A stretch of 60,000 nucleotides of DNA from Takakia lepidozioides. Lineage: Eukaryota; Streptophyta; Takakiopsida; Takakiales; Takakiaceae. Under the pieces are notes generated by a model. That model had not been told where the DNA came from. It ran no database searches and was given only the letters and a program-made list of their open reading frames with translations. Location: contig CM060731.1 in assembly GCA_030704615.1 (NCBI GenBank), forward strand, positions 47,494,001-47,554,000, written 5' to 3'. Below are positions 44,930 to 55,019 of the stretch, piece by piece; within the stretch, counting starts at the first letter, position 1; each line of letters begins with the position of its first letter. The position numbers were made by a program, and so were the translations under genes.

Positions 44930-45105
44930 CATGGGTAGATGGTCAATTGGAAGCTGCAGAAGCAGCGGCACAATTGATAAAATCAGACACTGCTAATCAA
45001 GGTATCTTGTTCAACACATGCACCCTGTTTTTCGGCCCTAAATTTTCATGTTGAATTCTGCAAGTTAGCTTGAGAGGATCTTTGATAGATTGGAGTGGGC
45101 CTGGC
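44930..45105 (+). repeat. Dispersed noncoding repeat family, copy C (partial)
   Basis: Matches 33000-33180 of copy A: GGAAGC(T/C)GCAG, AGCAGCGGCACAATTGATAA, TTCAACACAT, and TTCTGCAAGTTAGCT. Confidence 0.8.
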
Positions 45106-45424
45106 TGCAGCCAACAAAGCCAGTTTTGCCCTTTTTTGAGGGCCTGGTCTTACCTCTCCATTTACCCTATACTTGTTCTTCTTGTTCCCCATTGAAAACT
45201 GATACAACTGTAGATCGGAAACCAGACAACAGTTTGCTTAACTGAACATTCTCTCCCAATGGTTGTCCCAGTCCAATTCAGTTGTATGAAAACATGGCCT
45301 ACAAAACAACCCAAAGCAAATGTGAGACGAATATCAACACTCTCGGTTCTGTTGCACCAATTTACACCAAGTAGGAAAATCTGCAATGAATATGACAACA
45401 AATGAGAGAGCCCCCACCTTTACT

Positions 45425-45687
45425 TGTTATGTAATCAGCCACAAACCCAATGCTTCCACGATTTACTTCACCATTCATATTATTCTCTCGCCCTTGTCGT
45501 CCGGACTGTGGACAAAATCAGAATGTCGACTTCACGTCCTTGAAACCCATCCACAGTATTGAACTCAATGTCACATGCTGCACCAGAACCTAGTGCACGA
45601 ATAAAGCGATTCTGAAGCAGTAATAGCTGCTGCTTGTACAGTGTAATTATTATCCCAAAGCGCCCTGTCCTCACCTCAGCTGAATAC
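45425..45687 (-). pseudogene. SEN1/MAA3-type RNA/DNA helicase fragment
   Basis: An exon with acceptor TTTTACCAG encodes VRTGRFGIIITLYKQQLLLL and then DIEFNTVDGFQGREVDILIL. These are motifs V and nearby of superfamily-1 helicases of the SEN1/senataxin group, which resolve RNA-DNA hybrids. After a frameshift near 45480 the next segment reads GSIGFVADYIT, matching the next conserved block. No other helicase motif is found nearby, so this is a fragment. The ORF at 45762-46070 has no helicase motif that I can place. Confidence 0.8.
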
Positions 45688-45689
45688 CT

Positions 45690-47520
45690 GGTAAAATTCC
45701 ACCAAACGCAGCAAGAACGCGTATCATCAGCAGGAAAATCGCATATCATCACAATACAACATCATTTTGAACCCCAAGGATGCACCTTGAGAGGGACCCT
45801 GTATATAATCAAGTCTCCTGCTATAGGGCAGTCAATGCAATATGCCGGTAGGGGTTCCCACTCAAAAACAGGATGAGCACGATAAGGCATGAGATTGCTA
45901 TGGTGGCGGGAGCCCTGGATAGAGAACCTATCCAAACTAACGCATAGTACATCCTCTGACTCATGTTCAACTTGAGGGAAGATTAACATTATTCTAGATG
46001 GAGGTAATGCGCAGGCTGTAAGTAGCTGCGATTGAAGTGCACGCGACCTACAAGCAGCTTGCGTACCCAAGACTTGAGCTAGTAGATGGGGCTGATATGG
46101 TTCAGATTGTGACCCTCACAAACGCAAACACAATACCACTTACAACTAGTTATCACTATACAAAGATTGCAACCTCCAAAACTCACACATGTATCACATA
46201 AATACTACACAGGGCACTTTCTTGGAACTCAGGTGAGCAACATAGACAAATGAATGTGCGTGCGTAGTGAGTACGACAAGAGCAAAACCAAACACCCGAA
46301 TGCTGGAGGAAATGGCCAGGTTGCACGAAGATACGTCAATGGCGAGGTTGCACGCCAATACTGCCCGTGTCGCACCCCATATCCAACATGTTCCAGGCTG
46401 TTGTGCGCTCTAGTGCATTACATAACAACTGAAAGCATATCATGCATGGCTATCTCTGCACACTCAAAAATATGAGAAAGAAGATCGATAGCACGAATAG
46501 AACGTTAGGCCATTAGGGCAAAGGTGTATGGGCCACACTTGCAAACGCGCAGACATTTTGAAAATCTACGTTGACAGACCACCCGGCGACGGGTGACCCG
46601 CCGTCTCGCACACTCCATGCGCGAGACTGTTGTCTTGAAGCTTTTCATGCAGCATCCATGGCGGACGCAGCCGCGCAGTCCATATCTCATGGTAGGCAGC
46701 TCGAACGACTTAGTTTTTTTCACCAAAATGGCATACGTAGCAACCTTTAGTGTCTCCTGCAACCCCTTTGCCCTTATGTGAATGTTACATTATTTTCTAG
46801 ATTTTCCAAAATATACACCAATGTAACTCTCTTCATGAAAAATCATCAAGCAGTTCATTCCTTCATAAAAACCTCCATATCATTGTAAAGTGCCTTAGGG
46901 AGTCTTGAAAGCTACACTTCTTATGAAAGGACCATAGCATGAAAATGAATGGAAGAAGGTCTAATGAATTAGGATGTTCCAAGATAAAATGATAGATTTT
47001 GAAAATTTCTCACTTATCTCATAAACTAATTCTTAGGGCTATATTGTGGTTTCCACGTATAACGGTGACCTTCCTACTGGACATTAAAATCCCTATGTGA
47101 ATTGAAGTTTTCCACCACTCCAATTGATTCCATATAGTCCACAACCTTACTTTGGACATCATACATACTTTTACGTTTGGACTTCATTCAATGCTCAAAT
47201 CTCCATGGATTCCAAAAAGAAAACCACCGTTGTTTTCAGCACAGAATAAGGATCAATGATTCATGTCTAAACTTTCAAAATGCACTTATATCCAACATCC
47301 ATGTCAGTCCTTCTATGTGGCACTGCATTCGCAGAGAGCTTGGGACGTCCATTTTGGGTGGACCGTAGCATGCTTTGACCCTACCATTAGTTATCAAATT
47401 ACCGGAAGTTTACCAAATTACTGAGAGTAACTTGGGAAAATGCTCATGAAGCTTCCTTTGGAGGAAACTTCTCCATCAAGAAACCTCCATTGGGGAAGCT
47501 TCTTAGGGAACTTTCTAGTA
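45690..47520. other. Intergenic, no gene seen
   Basis: No recognisable coding segment. The part after about 47360 leads into the TATA-containing LTR-like segment described next. Confidence 0.4.
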
Positions 47521-47525
47521 GCCAG

Positions 47526-47565
47526 TATATATAAAAGGCGAGACTGGATACTCTTCAGTCTCGCC
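47526..47565 (+). promoter_or_regulatory. TATA box followed by a perfect 10-bp stem-loop
   Basis: TATATATAAAA (47526-47536) is followed at once by GGCGAGACTG, a 9-base loop and CAGTCTCGCC (47537-47565). The layout suggests an LTR promoter with a structured transcript start. No downstream gene is recognised. Confidence 0.6.
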
Positions 47566-47584
47566 AACACAAGTTCAAGCTACT

Positions 47585-47715
47585 CTTATTCCCAGACCCA
47601 GTACTCCAGTCCAGCTTCCAGTACTCTAGTCCGGTTTCCAGTATCTGGTACCCAGTCCAGTTTCTTGCATTACAGTATTCGAGTCGAGTTCCAATATCTT
47701 GTACTCTTGTCCATT
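47585..47715 (+). repeat. Degenerate CCAGTACTCCAGTCCAG-type repeat
   Basis: About seven imperfect units of 15-22 bases built on CCAGTACTC(T/C)AGTCC and TTCCAGTATCT. They lie just downstream of the TATA/stem-loop and are probably part of the same decayed LTR. Confidence 0.6.
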
Positions 47716-47807
47716 GTTATAAAGATCATCTTGATTCATGTTTACCCATCATGCATTCGGCGACGCTGACCTTGACTTCTTGTCTAGTCTTGTATATCTA
47801 GTCACAT

Positions 47808-48095
47808 GATACTGCCAACGTGACACCTGGAAAGTATCCAGAAACAGGTAACAGAGACGAGGCGAAGCTCTGACCCCAGTCAATGGTGGGACAATCGAGG
47901 CAAAAAGGTGAATGCATGTTGTATTGCAGAGAGTAGCAGACGCAATTCAGCATAGGAACTAGTGTGTAAGCTGAGTTGGGTGTTTCCTAGAACAAATTTA
48001 GGTTGTCATTGTCAGATGCTAGCAGCAAGGCAAGGATGAATGCATGATTGTGCAGAGGCATGGATAGCTGAAGGAGCAGGGGTAGAGTGACTGCT
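47808..48095 (+). repeat. Dispersed noncoding repeat family, copy D
   Basis: Collinear with 33190-33480 of copy A: TGCCAACGTGACA, GGAAAGTATCCA, CAGTCAATGGTGGGACAA, GAGAGTAGCAG(A/G)CGCAATTC, and GTTGGGTGTTTCCTAGAA. Confidence 0.85.
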
Positions 48096-48719
48096 GCCAG
48101 GAATAAATAGTGTGGGGGTGAATTACTTGGTGGCATTGCATACGAGGATTTGTATCTATGGTGAGGCAGTGTTGGTGAGGAGGGCGTGTCGTGACGTTTT
48201 GTGGCCAAGGGTTCAATGTGCAGTATGGTCGTCTATGAGAATCTGGTTGTTTAAGTTTCTGTCCAAATATATGTGGGCTGGGTATTTATAAGCTAATTGC
48301 TATGAGTTTGATTTTGGTGGTAGGCTGGAGCAGGGGTGGAATGCAAGGGTGAGCAAAACATTTGGTTTGGCCGCGTGGCCTGTGGATTTTTACCAGGTTA
48401 TGAGGGTACTTGTTTCATGTGAGGGTATTTTTTATGCGTGTCATTATGCGTGTCAGATGGTGGGAGATGTAATTCAGCTATGGAAGAGTGTGGAGGAGGT
48501 GGAGGGACTATGGTGGTGCAGTCCGTTCCTTACTTCCCAGCAACAGCAGCTGCTGTTGAAGGCCATTGATTCAGGTATTTTTATGGTCCCCAGCCATTTA
48601 GCCACAGGAACTTAGGATGAGTCTTGGGGGTTCATTTTTACAATTTTGGGCTCTTTTATAGGTTACAATAGTCAATGGTTGGGAAATGGATGTCAAGTTA
48701 AATAAGCACAGTGTGAAAC
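48096..48719. other. No gene recognised
   Basis: One 88-codon ORF (48349-48615, start MSKTFGLAAWPVDFY) has no family I recognise and no supporting context. Confidence 0.35.
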
Positions 48720-49057
48720 TAACTAGAATAAAGCTAGTTATTTGTATTTAACACTTGGATTTAAGCCAAGTGTTAAGTTAGGTGTCAAGTTTAGTTTGAC
48801 ACCTGAACCGTCTTATCTTCACGAGATCGTCAGTCGCGCGGCTCATCTCTCTCGAGTTGAGCCTGCGCGACCGAGCTCCTTCACGCTTTAGAATCTGAGT
48901 GTGCGTATGTAGGGGTATAGGTTGATGTGGGGTGGAGTCCCCATAGCTTGGGGTGCCCCTGGCTCGACTATTATCTTAAAGAGTGATAGCGATGGATTTC
49001 ATTTCTTGTGTCAATAGTGTGTTCTTTAGCTTTTCTATCACTCGAGAGAGATGAGCT
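48720..49057. other. Foldback region: chain of perfect stem-loops and nested inverted repeats
   Basis: Three consecutive stem-loops, each with a 7-base loop: 48720-48740 (7-bp stem), 48748-48776 (11-bp stem) and 48780-48804 (9-bp stem). A fourth lies at 48833-48871 (13-bp stem with one bulge). In addition 48841-48857 is the exact reverse complement of 49040-49056 (17 bp), and GAGTGATAG at 48981-48989 pairs with 49035-49043. No ORF. Confidence 0.85.
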
Positions 49058-49552
49058 GTATCTAGTTTTCTAGTGCTAAGCTAGATGTGACGTTTTTGTT
49101 TTTAAGCACTATTATAATATAGCTTGGTCACGAGAGCCTGCAGTTAGACTGGCTATGTGTGCCTAGTGGAGCATAACAGGAAGGCGGGAACCACTCGAAG
49201 TGTCGCTGCAGCAGTTCAAAGCCGACAATAATCGCCCTCAATGGCACATGAGGGGCTGTCTCCGTCAACATGTCTATCCATCAAACCAGCTTTTGCTTTG
49301 TGTGTACGCATTTGACTTCCGGTCACAATGAAGGAGACGAACTTCGGAGGAATGCTGATGTCGCTGAGATTTTGCGCCGGACCACTTTCCCTCGTTCATC
49401 AAGCTTTCGGGAATAGAGCTCCCTGAGACAATAATCGCCCCCAGAACTTCTTCAACTGTTTCCAGAGAACAGAGTGCGAGTTTCTGGAGGAAATGAGCTC
49501 GCAGGTGATCAAATCTGTGTAGTGAAGGAGTATTCTTTAAACAAGAGATGAG
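49058..49552. other. Between foldback region and lectin fragment; no gene seen
   Basis: Nothing recognised. It could include the promoter of the former lectin gene. Confidence 0.35.
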
Positions 49553-50062
49553 ATGAACTACTGTGCAACACTATGTTCGCGAGCAACGATAGTCTTCGTT
49601 TTGGCAGCCTGTCTATTTGCAGGTAATCAGGCGACCAATCAGACCCAAGCATAATTCCGATTGGGTGCAAGCCTTGTCCCTGGTCAGAACCCCTGGATTT
49701 CATCTCCTAATGGCACCTTTGCATTGGGGTTCTATGCCCCTGGCACAGTAGATACTGCCTACAATCTTGGCATCCGGTATGCACAGCTCTCGCTTCAAAC
49801 TATCGTGTGGACCCTGAACGCAACATATCCGGTGGATACGACGGGTGCGTTGGAGCTTAAATCGGATGGTGACCTAGTGCTGATTCAGAATTCCTCGCAA
49901 GCTGTGATTTGGTCTAGCAACACAAGCCAGCTAGGGGTTGTTGGGGCCAGTCTCTTGGACTCTGGGAACTTTGTCTTGCTAAACGGCAGTGGCGCATTTC
50001 GTGAATTTCTGAGGCCCGAAGGCCCAACTTCTGAAGCTCTGCCGTTGTTCTTGTTTCCGTGA
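49553..50062 (+). pseudogene. G-type (B-) lectin receptor-like fragment with premature stop
   Basis: From ATG at 49553 the frame encodes a hydrophobic signal peptide (ATIVFVLAACLFAG), then an in-frame TAA at 49652-49654. In the same frame the start of a bulb-type lectin domain follows: SPNGTFALGFYAPG, then ELKSDGDLVLIQNSSQAVIW and LLDSGNFVLLNGSG. This is the N-terminal domain of S-domain receptor-like kinases and related secreted lectins. The usual VWQSFDHP-type block after FVLL is lost and the frame ends at 50062. No S-locus, PAN or kinase domain follows. It is a truncated remnant of a receptor-like gene. Confidence 0.85.
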
Positions 50063-50823
50063 AGAAGGGCTGAAGGAACTCGTCATGCTCTAATTGGCCA
50101 ATGCTCCAAGTGTGTGGAAATCAGACCAGTTGCAGATCACACAGATTACTCAATTGCACGATTTTTGGAGGAACAAATGACCTACAGATACGGCACACAA
50201 AAGGTCACATCAACAGATCAAGGCTGAGAGTGGATTAAGTGTGGGTTTCGGAGATATATGAGCGATTTAGGAGGAAACAAGAGCAGTCGGCCCCATACTG
50301 GTCACAGAGCAACGGACGGATTGGATGCGTGATCAATCATTGAAATCAAGCATCAAAGTAATCAGTGGAAGAAAAGGTGGAGAGTCTAACAGAGACCTCA
50401 AGACATGGTCTGGCAATCGAGTTGAAGTGCAGGCTGCCACCAATCTCCCTCCATGCGAGCTGGAACTTACAGGAAACGACCTGAGAGTCAGCAGTGATAA
50501 GTACATGGGACGGATAACTGAACAAATGCAGCTGAGGGATGACGAAGCGGCAACGCGGTCCATCATGGAGGAGAAGCCGATTGGAGTTTAACAAATCCTG
50601 TTTGGCCATAACTTTGGCCTACCAAGGCCGTTTGACCCAAAACTTGCACAGGGACCTACAGAAAGGGGAAATCTACCTATCTAGACCTGGTTTTAGTTTT
50701 TTGGACTCTGCTAAAAATCTATGGAATTTTTTGAGTGTGAGTGTGCTATGAAAGATCCACAATTCTGTTTCTAGAACCTGTTGTGGTCTACATGAGAGAC
50801 AAATCTGTGGATGTCCTCCTTGT
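50063..50823. other. No gene recognised; possible LTR or leader of the following element
   Basis: ORFs here are short and without motifs. The GGCCATAACTTTGGCCTACC stretch near 50603 resembles text seen upstream of gag in some plant Ty3/gypsy elements (from memory), but I could not find a matching copy at the other end of the 52-59.7 kb element. Confidence 0.3.
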
Positions 50824-51573
50824 ATGGCTGGGGGAAATGAGGATGTAATCGAAGGGAATGTCTCTTCTCTTAGCCTGTGCACCCAAGGGGACAAGATTTA
50901 TGTTTCCCAAGGAACTCAGACTGATTTGAGTGGAGAACAGTTGGACGAGTTGATTGCATACTGGGAGTCAGGCATTAGCAGTAGACAACAAACTGCTGTA
51001 GTTGGCGTTGAGGGCCTCAATATTGCTTTGGACAGTCAGAACTCTGTTGGAGCCAGCAGTTCTTCAGCTGTAAGTGAAATACCAAAGTGGGTGAAAGCTA
51101 GGCTTGGAACACAGCCAAAGACAGCCCCGGGGACCAAGGTGTTCAGCCACAAGGCCGTGGTGTATCGGAGTAGAGGAGCAGGAGCTACACTAGTTTGTGC
51201 AATCAGACAGCGTTGCAGCCGGACACGCTCTGCACAAGGGCACCACGAGCGGGGGTTCATTAGCAAGGACAAGTTTGTTCTATTTGAAGGAGATGCAGTC
51301 ATTCGCAATGAGGACACCCACAACCGTCTCAAAGCTTTTGAGTTGAGAGACTATCAGACCCTACCTTTGTTTTCTTTAGTGTTCAGTGAGCGGGAGATAG
51401 CAGAGTGTTGCTTTGTTCTATCTGGCAAAAAGAGGAGGAGGGTTTGGTTAGAGCGAGCTACTGTAGCTTGGGACAAGGTTAGTGGCAGGTTTATGGACAT
51501 AGATATACCTCCTACACCTTACCATCATGCAGAGCGAGGCACTTTGAGAGAAGTCTGGCAGTTGATAGCATAG
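50824..51573 (+). CDS. Hypothetical protein, 249 aa, intact ORF
   Basis: An unbroken frame starting MAGGNEDVIEGNVSSLS at 50824. It holds a predicted helix (SGEQLDELIAYWESGISSRQ), a Ser-rich linker and then a basic globular half with FISKDKFVLFEGDAVIRNED and ECCFVLSGKKRRRVWLERA. It has no signal peptide, membrane helix or motif I know. It lies about 0.5 kb upstream of gag on the same strand, so it could be an extra ORF of the methyltransferase retrotransposon, or the end of a different element. Its integrity contrasts with the decayed gag-pol. Function unknown. Confidence 0.5.
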   Translation: MAGGNEDVIEGNVSSLSLCTQGDKIYVSQGTQTDLSGEQLDELIAYWESGISSRQQTAVVGVEGLNIALDSQNSVGASSSSAVSEIPKWVKARLGTQPKTAPGTKVFSHKAVVYRSRGAGATLVCAIRQRCSRTRSAQGHHERGFISKDKFVLFEGDAVIRNEDTHNRLKAFELRDYQTLPLFSLVFSEREIAECCFVLSGKKRRRVWLERATVAWDKVSGRFMDIDIPPTPYHHAERGTLREVWQLIA

Positions 51574-52067
51574 ATCAGGATTAGATCTTGCTTGGTCGGG
51601 CTTCTATTCTTCCCCTCCATCTCTGTACTATTTTCACTACCTTGTACTTGTAGTTGCCAAAGCCTCTCTTGGTGAAGGCCAGTCAGTCCGAGGTTTTGGG
51701 CTGGGATATTCTGGAGGTCAGCACTGCAGATGGATTTTGGTGTGGGGGTGTTGATGTTTTGATTTCTTGTGTTTGGATCCCCCCCAACACCTGCATGCTT
51801 GACTGTGCGCCATGTTGGTTTTGTGTGGGCGCTTGCTTTCATAGGGATTAGGCCGGATTTGATCACCGCCAATCCTAGAGTATGTTGTCGGTGGTGAGGC
51901 TGGAGTGATGACCAGCAAGACCACCAGTGTTTTTCTTCTATGGTGAGACTGGGTTGATGACCAGCCAGCCATGGAGTTTTTGCGGTGGATGCAGGTGCAG
52001 GTGCCTTGAGCCACTGGGATATGACCCTTAAACTGCAACAGGTGCCTACCCGTGTCACTATTAGAAT
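51574..52067. other. Leader between the orphan ORF and gag
   Basis: Contains a pair of GATGACCAGC(A/C)AG repeats near 51905 and 51955. No gene. If the element had a 5' LTR it should end here, but no match to the 3' flank of the element is visible. Confidence 0.35.
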
Positions 52068-52079
52068 TAGTACTAGAGC
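52068..52079 (+). promoter_or_regulatory. Possible decayed primer-binding site
   Basis: TAGTACTAGAGC shares 9 of 12 positions with the initiator-tRNA-Met site used by the chromovirus at 36378. It sits 14 bases before the first gag-frame codon I can support. Without LTRs this is tentative. Confidence 0.35.
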
Positions 52080-52092
52080 CTTATAGTGTCAC

Positions 52093-53700
52093 GTGGGGGA
52101 GGTGCACATTGTGAGTGTCATCACGGAGTTACCCAGGGGTTCTGAGAGGAGTACGGCTACAGGCAGTAGCAGTGAGAGTGGGTTCACTAGACGAGGTGTT
52201 CGTTTCAGACCACCTTCACCTCCACCCTCAACTAGTGCAGAGTCAGACACAGACTCGGAGGCTTCATCAATAGGTGTGCAGTTTCATTCGCCATTGTTGT
52301 GGGACAACATGGAGGAGATGTATGGAGCTACCAGGGGCCTCGTAGGTACTCTGGAGCTGTGGCCAACAATCGAGTTGGATGACTTTATCCCAGGAGTTCG
52401 ACAGCTGGTGTGATTTGCAGCAGATGCGCAATCCACAGCTATTCACCCCATTCATGGCGTGGAAGGGACTGTTCCAAGCATTTGGAAGGCCCGCCTATGG
52501 ACGATTACCACGAGTTCAGGCGAGGTCATGAAGCAGAGATTGAGGAGTGGAGGATGTATTGGTCACCTGACTACGTCTCCATTACTCGAGGCACGACGGC
52601 AACCAGTAGCTGCATCAGTACCAATATCTCCCACTGCCGCACTAGTAGTGGAACAAGTAGTGCCGGTACTTCTGCAGGTGGTACCAGTTCAAAAGGTGCT
52701 ACTACTCCTCCTGCCACGACTACAACACATGTGCCTAGATTCAACCCGGTGGTGGAGTTCTTCCAGGAGTTGCGGAGGAACTACCAAGGTGTACGGACTG
52801 AGAAGCTGCGAAGTTTGCAAGACTTCAACAGCGCAAACCCAGTGAGAGCCTGCGAGAGGCGTACACTCGTATGAGGCGCTTCATAAGTGTGACCCAAAGG
52901 GTTACTGAAGCTCATGCAATCCAGTTTTGGTATGGAATTCTGGACAAGGAGCTCAAGAGAAGGGTGCGAGATGCAACCCTGTTACAAGCAGCCCAACCCA
53001 CATTAGCAGATGTGTTTCTGCTGGCTGATCGGATTGAGCTCAACATGGTGGAGGAACGAGTTGTTACCATTGGATTTGGCAAGGACATGCCTGCACGAGA
53101 CGCAGCTGCCAGCCCCACAGGCACAAGGGACTGCCCAACAGCGTGGTCAGGGGGCAAGGTTTCCAACCCAAGTTCCATGGAGCTTACAGGGGACCTCAGG
53201 TGCAGAGGCCCGTGGCATCTTTTGCAGGCCAACAGCAACCAGGGTGATATGTTGGACATGTGGAGGACCCATGTCAAGAGAGATTGCCCAGAGAGTGGCA
53301 GAAGGCCGGCACAAGCACAGCCTGCACAGTTGCAGTGTGGGCATTGTGGCAAGTATGGGCATGGAGATGCCCAGTGTTATGACTTGCATCCTGAGTTGCG
53401 CCCAGGCCAGTTCCAAGGGAACAATGGTGGCCGGGGGCAAGGTGGACCAGCCCAGAGAGGACGAGGTGGTCGGGCACGAGGTGCAGGCCAAGGGCAAGCT
53501 CAACATGGCCAGGGACGCGGAGGTCAGGGTGTTGACCAAGGCATGGCCAACCGGCTTCAGCAGCTAGAGCAGAGGCTCGCTGCCATGGCTACAGCTCAGG
53601 CGGTACCGGCTCCCAGGCGGGATGGTCCACCTCCTGCGCTGAGGGAGGAGATATGGGAGGCATGGGATTCATGTGCGGAGCAGCACTACCACTAGAGCAG
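52093..53700 (+). pseudogene. Gag of the methyltransferase retrotransposon, frameshifted
   Basis: The N-terminal part (52093-52413, no ATG in this frame) is Ser/Pro-rich and ends LELWPTIELDDFIPG. The gag core is spread over three frames: LWP and FFQELRRNYQGVRTEKLRSL, then from about 52820 SLREAYTRMRRFISVTQ and HAIQFWYGILDKELKRRV. Two zinc knuckles follow. The first (CWTCGGP...HVKRDC, near 53250) is split by a 1-base shift. The second, CGHCGKYGHGDAQC (53335-53376), is intact. After them comes an RG/GQ-rich tail and a short coiled coil (NRLQQLEQRLAAM). The RG-rich tail suggests RNA binding. Confidence 0.8.
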
Positions 53701-54016
53701 GTGGAGTTTGCTGCAGCCGTGACTCGAGGAGCAGCACGAGTTCCTGAGCCACGAGGTGCAGAGGTGGAATTGGATCCACAGTGTGGGGAGGCAAGCCGTC
53801 AGGCGAGGCTTCCTCAATCATTCACATTGGCGGAGACTGTGTCGACGCCATCCATGGCACCTAGTTCTCGCCGACTGTTACCGAGGCGGAGGTTACTATG
53901 CCATTGGGGAGAGCTACACGTGCATCACTGACACCTGCTACCAAGGCTAGTGCAGCCGGTGTGTTGTTGGGGCAGCCACCTCTGTGTGTCAAGCCCCACT
54001 GTTCTCGGCAACATGA

Positions 54017-54744
54017 TTGCGACGCCGGGTAAGACCAGCTGCAGTGTTCAGACTAGCAGCAACACTCTGTGAGAGTGGGGAGGTCACTTCATCTTCTGCG
54101 GAGTTACTGGAAGGTGTAGTGGCAGAGGGATCCTCGGATTTGAGGGTCAAGACTGCCACGGCTGCGCCATGGCAAGCTGCAGCTGCCAGGTTGACGGAGC
54201 TGCCAGCTAGGCCAGCCTTTGAGCGCGCCATGGTGACACCTGGAGTTGTCTTGTTAGACAACCAGGATGGCATTTTCTCGTTGAGTGGACCGGCAGGCAA
54301 GAAGTACCGGGTCTTGTTGGACTCGGGAGCTCAGCCACTGATGTTGGGCAGAGCTGCTATTGCAGGTTTGGGCCTCATGGAGGCGGATATGGAGCCTTGT
54401 CCTTTCCAGATACAACATCTCTGGGAGGATCAGAGCAGGCTCGGGGCATGACACGGCGTGAGTTGGCCATTAGACTGTAGCCGGATCATCCTGTAGATGG
54501 CTCAGTGATGCGAGCCAAGGCCATTGTGACAGATGCAATCTCTTACGATGTCCTCGTTGGTGGGGCAGTGTTATATCCCATGGGCTTCACCCTGGACTTT
54601 TGGGAGGAGTCAGCATCCTACAGGCCTGGATGGCAGTCAGGGGATGGTCGTCATGCACAGCTCCCTGTGATATTCATTGGGGGTATTGCGGCTGCCCAGC
54701 GGGGCAAAATGCCAACACTAGCCGCCTTTACAAGCTGCAGTTAG
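54017..54744 (+). pseudogene. Aspartic protease region of the methyltransferase retrotransposon
   Basis: The frame at 54017-54451 encodes KYRVLLDSGAQPLMLGRAAI, a canonical D-S-G-A active site with the following flap region. After a frame change and a TAG near 54478 the second half reads VTDAISYDVLVGGAVLYPMG, matching the hydrophobic-Gly motif of retropepsins. The segment then continues to a linker (about 54745-55020) rich in Pro, Ala and Glu that leads into the methyltransferase. Confidence 0.8.
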
Positions 54745-55019
54745 TTGGCCTGGAGAGTTGCTGGAAGGCAATGCCCATGCAGAGGATGTGCCACCTCCAG
54801 CAGAGCAGGATGACATGCATGGTACGGCGGAGTTGCCTGCCATGGTTGCTCACACTCCATTGTGGGGTACGAGCAAGGATTTGCAGCAGGCTGCTGATGG
54901 ACGGGTAAAACAAGCCCGGGTAGAGGCCTTCGTACCGTCAGGAGAAGAGAAAGAGTGCGGTGATTGCACCAGGACCACCTCAGTTGTCGCCATTGGACAC
55001 CACACCTCTTGTGTGGCAG

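Noticed and set aside
52912-53539. Minus-strand ORFs of 130-146 codons in the methyltransferase element
   Set aside because: They are antisense to the gag core and zinc knuckles, which are conserved on the plus strand.
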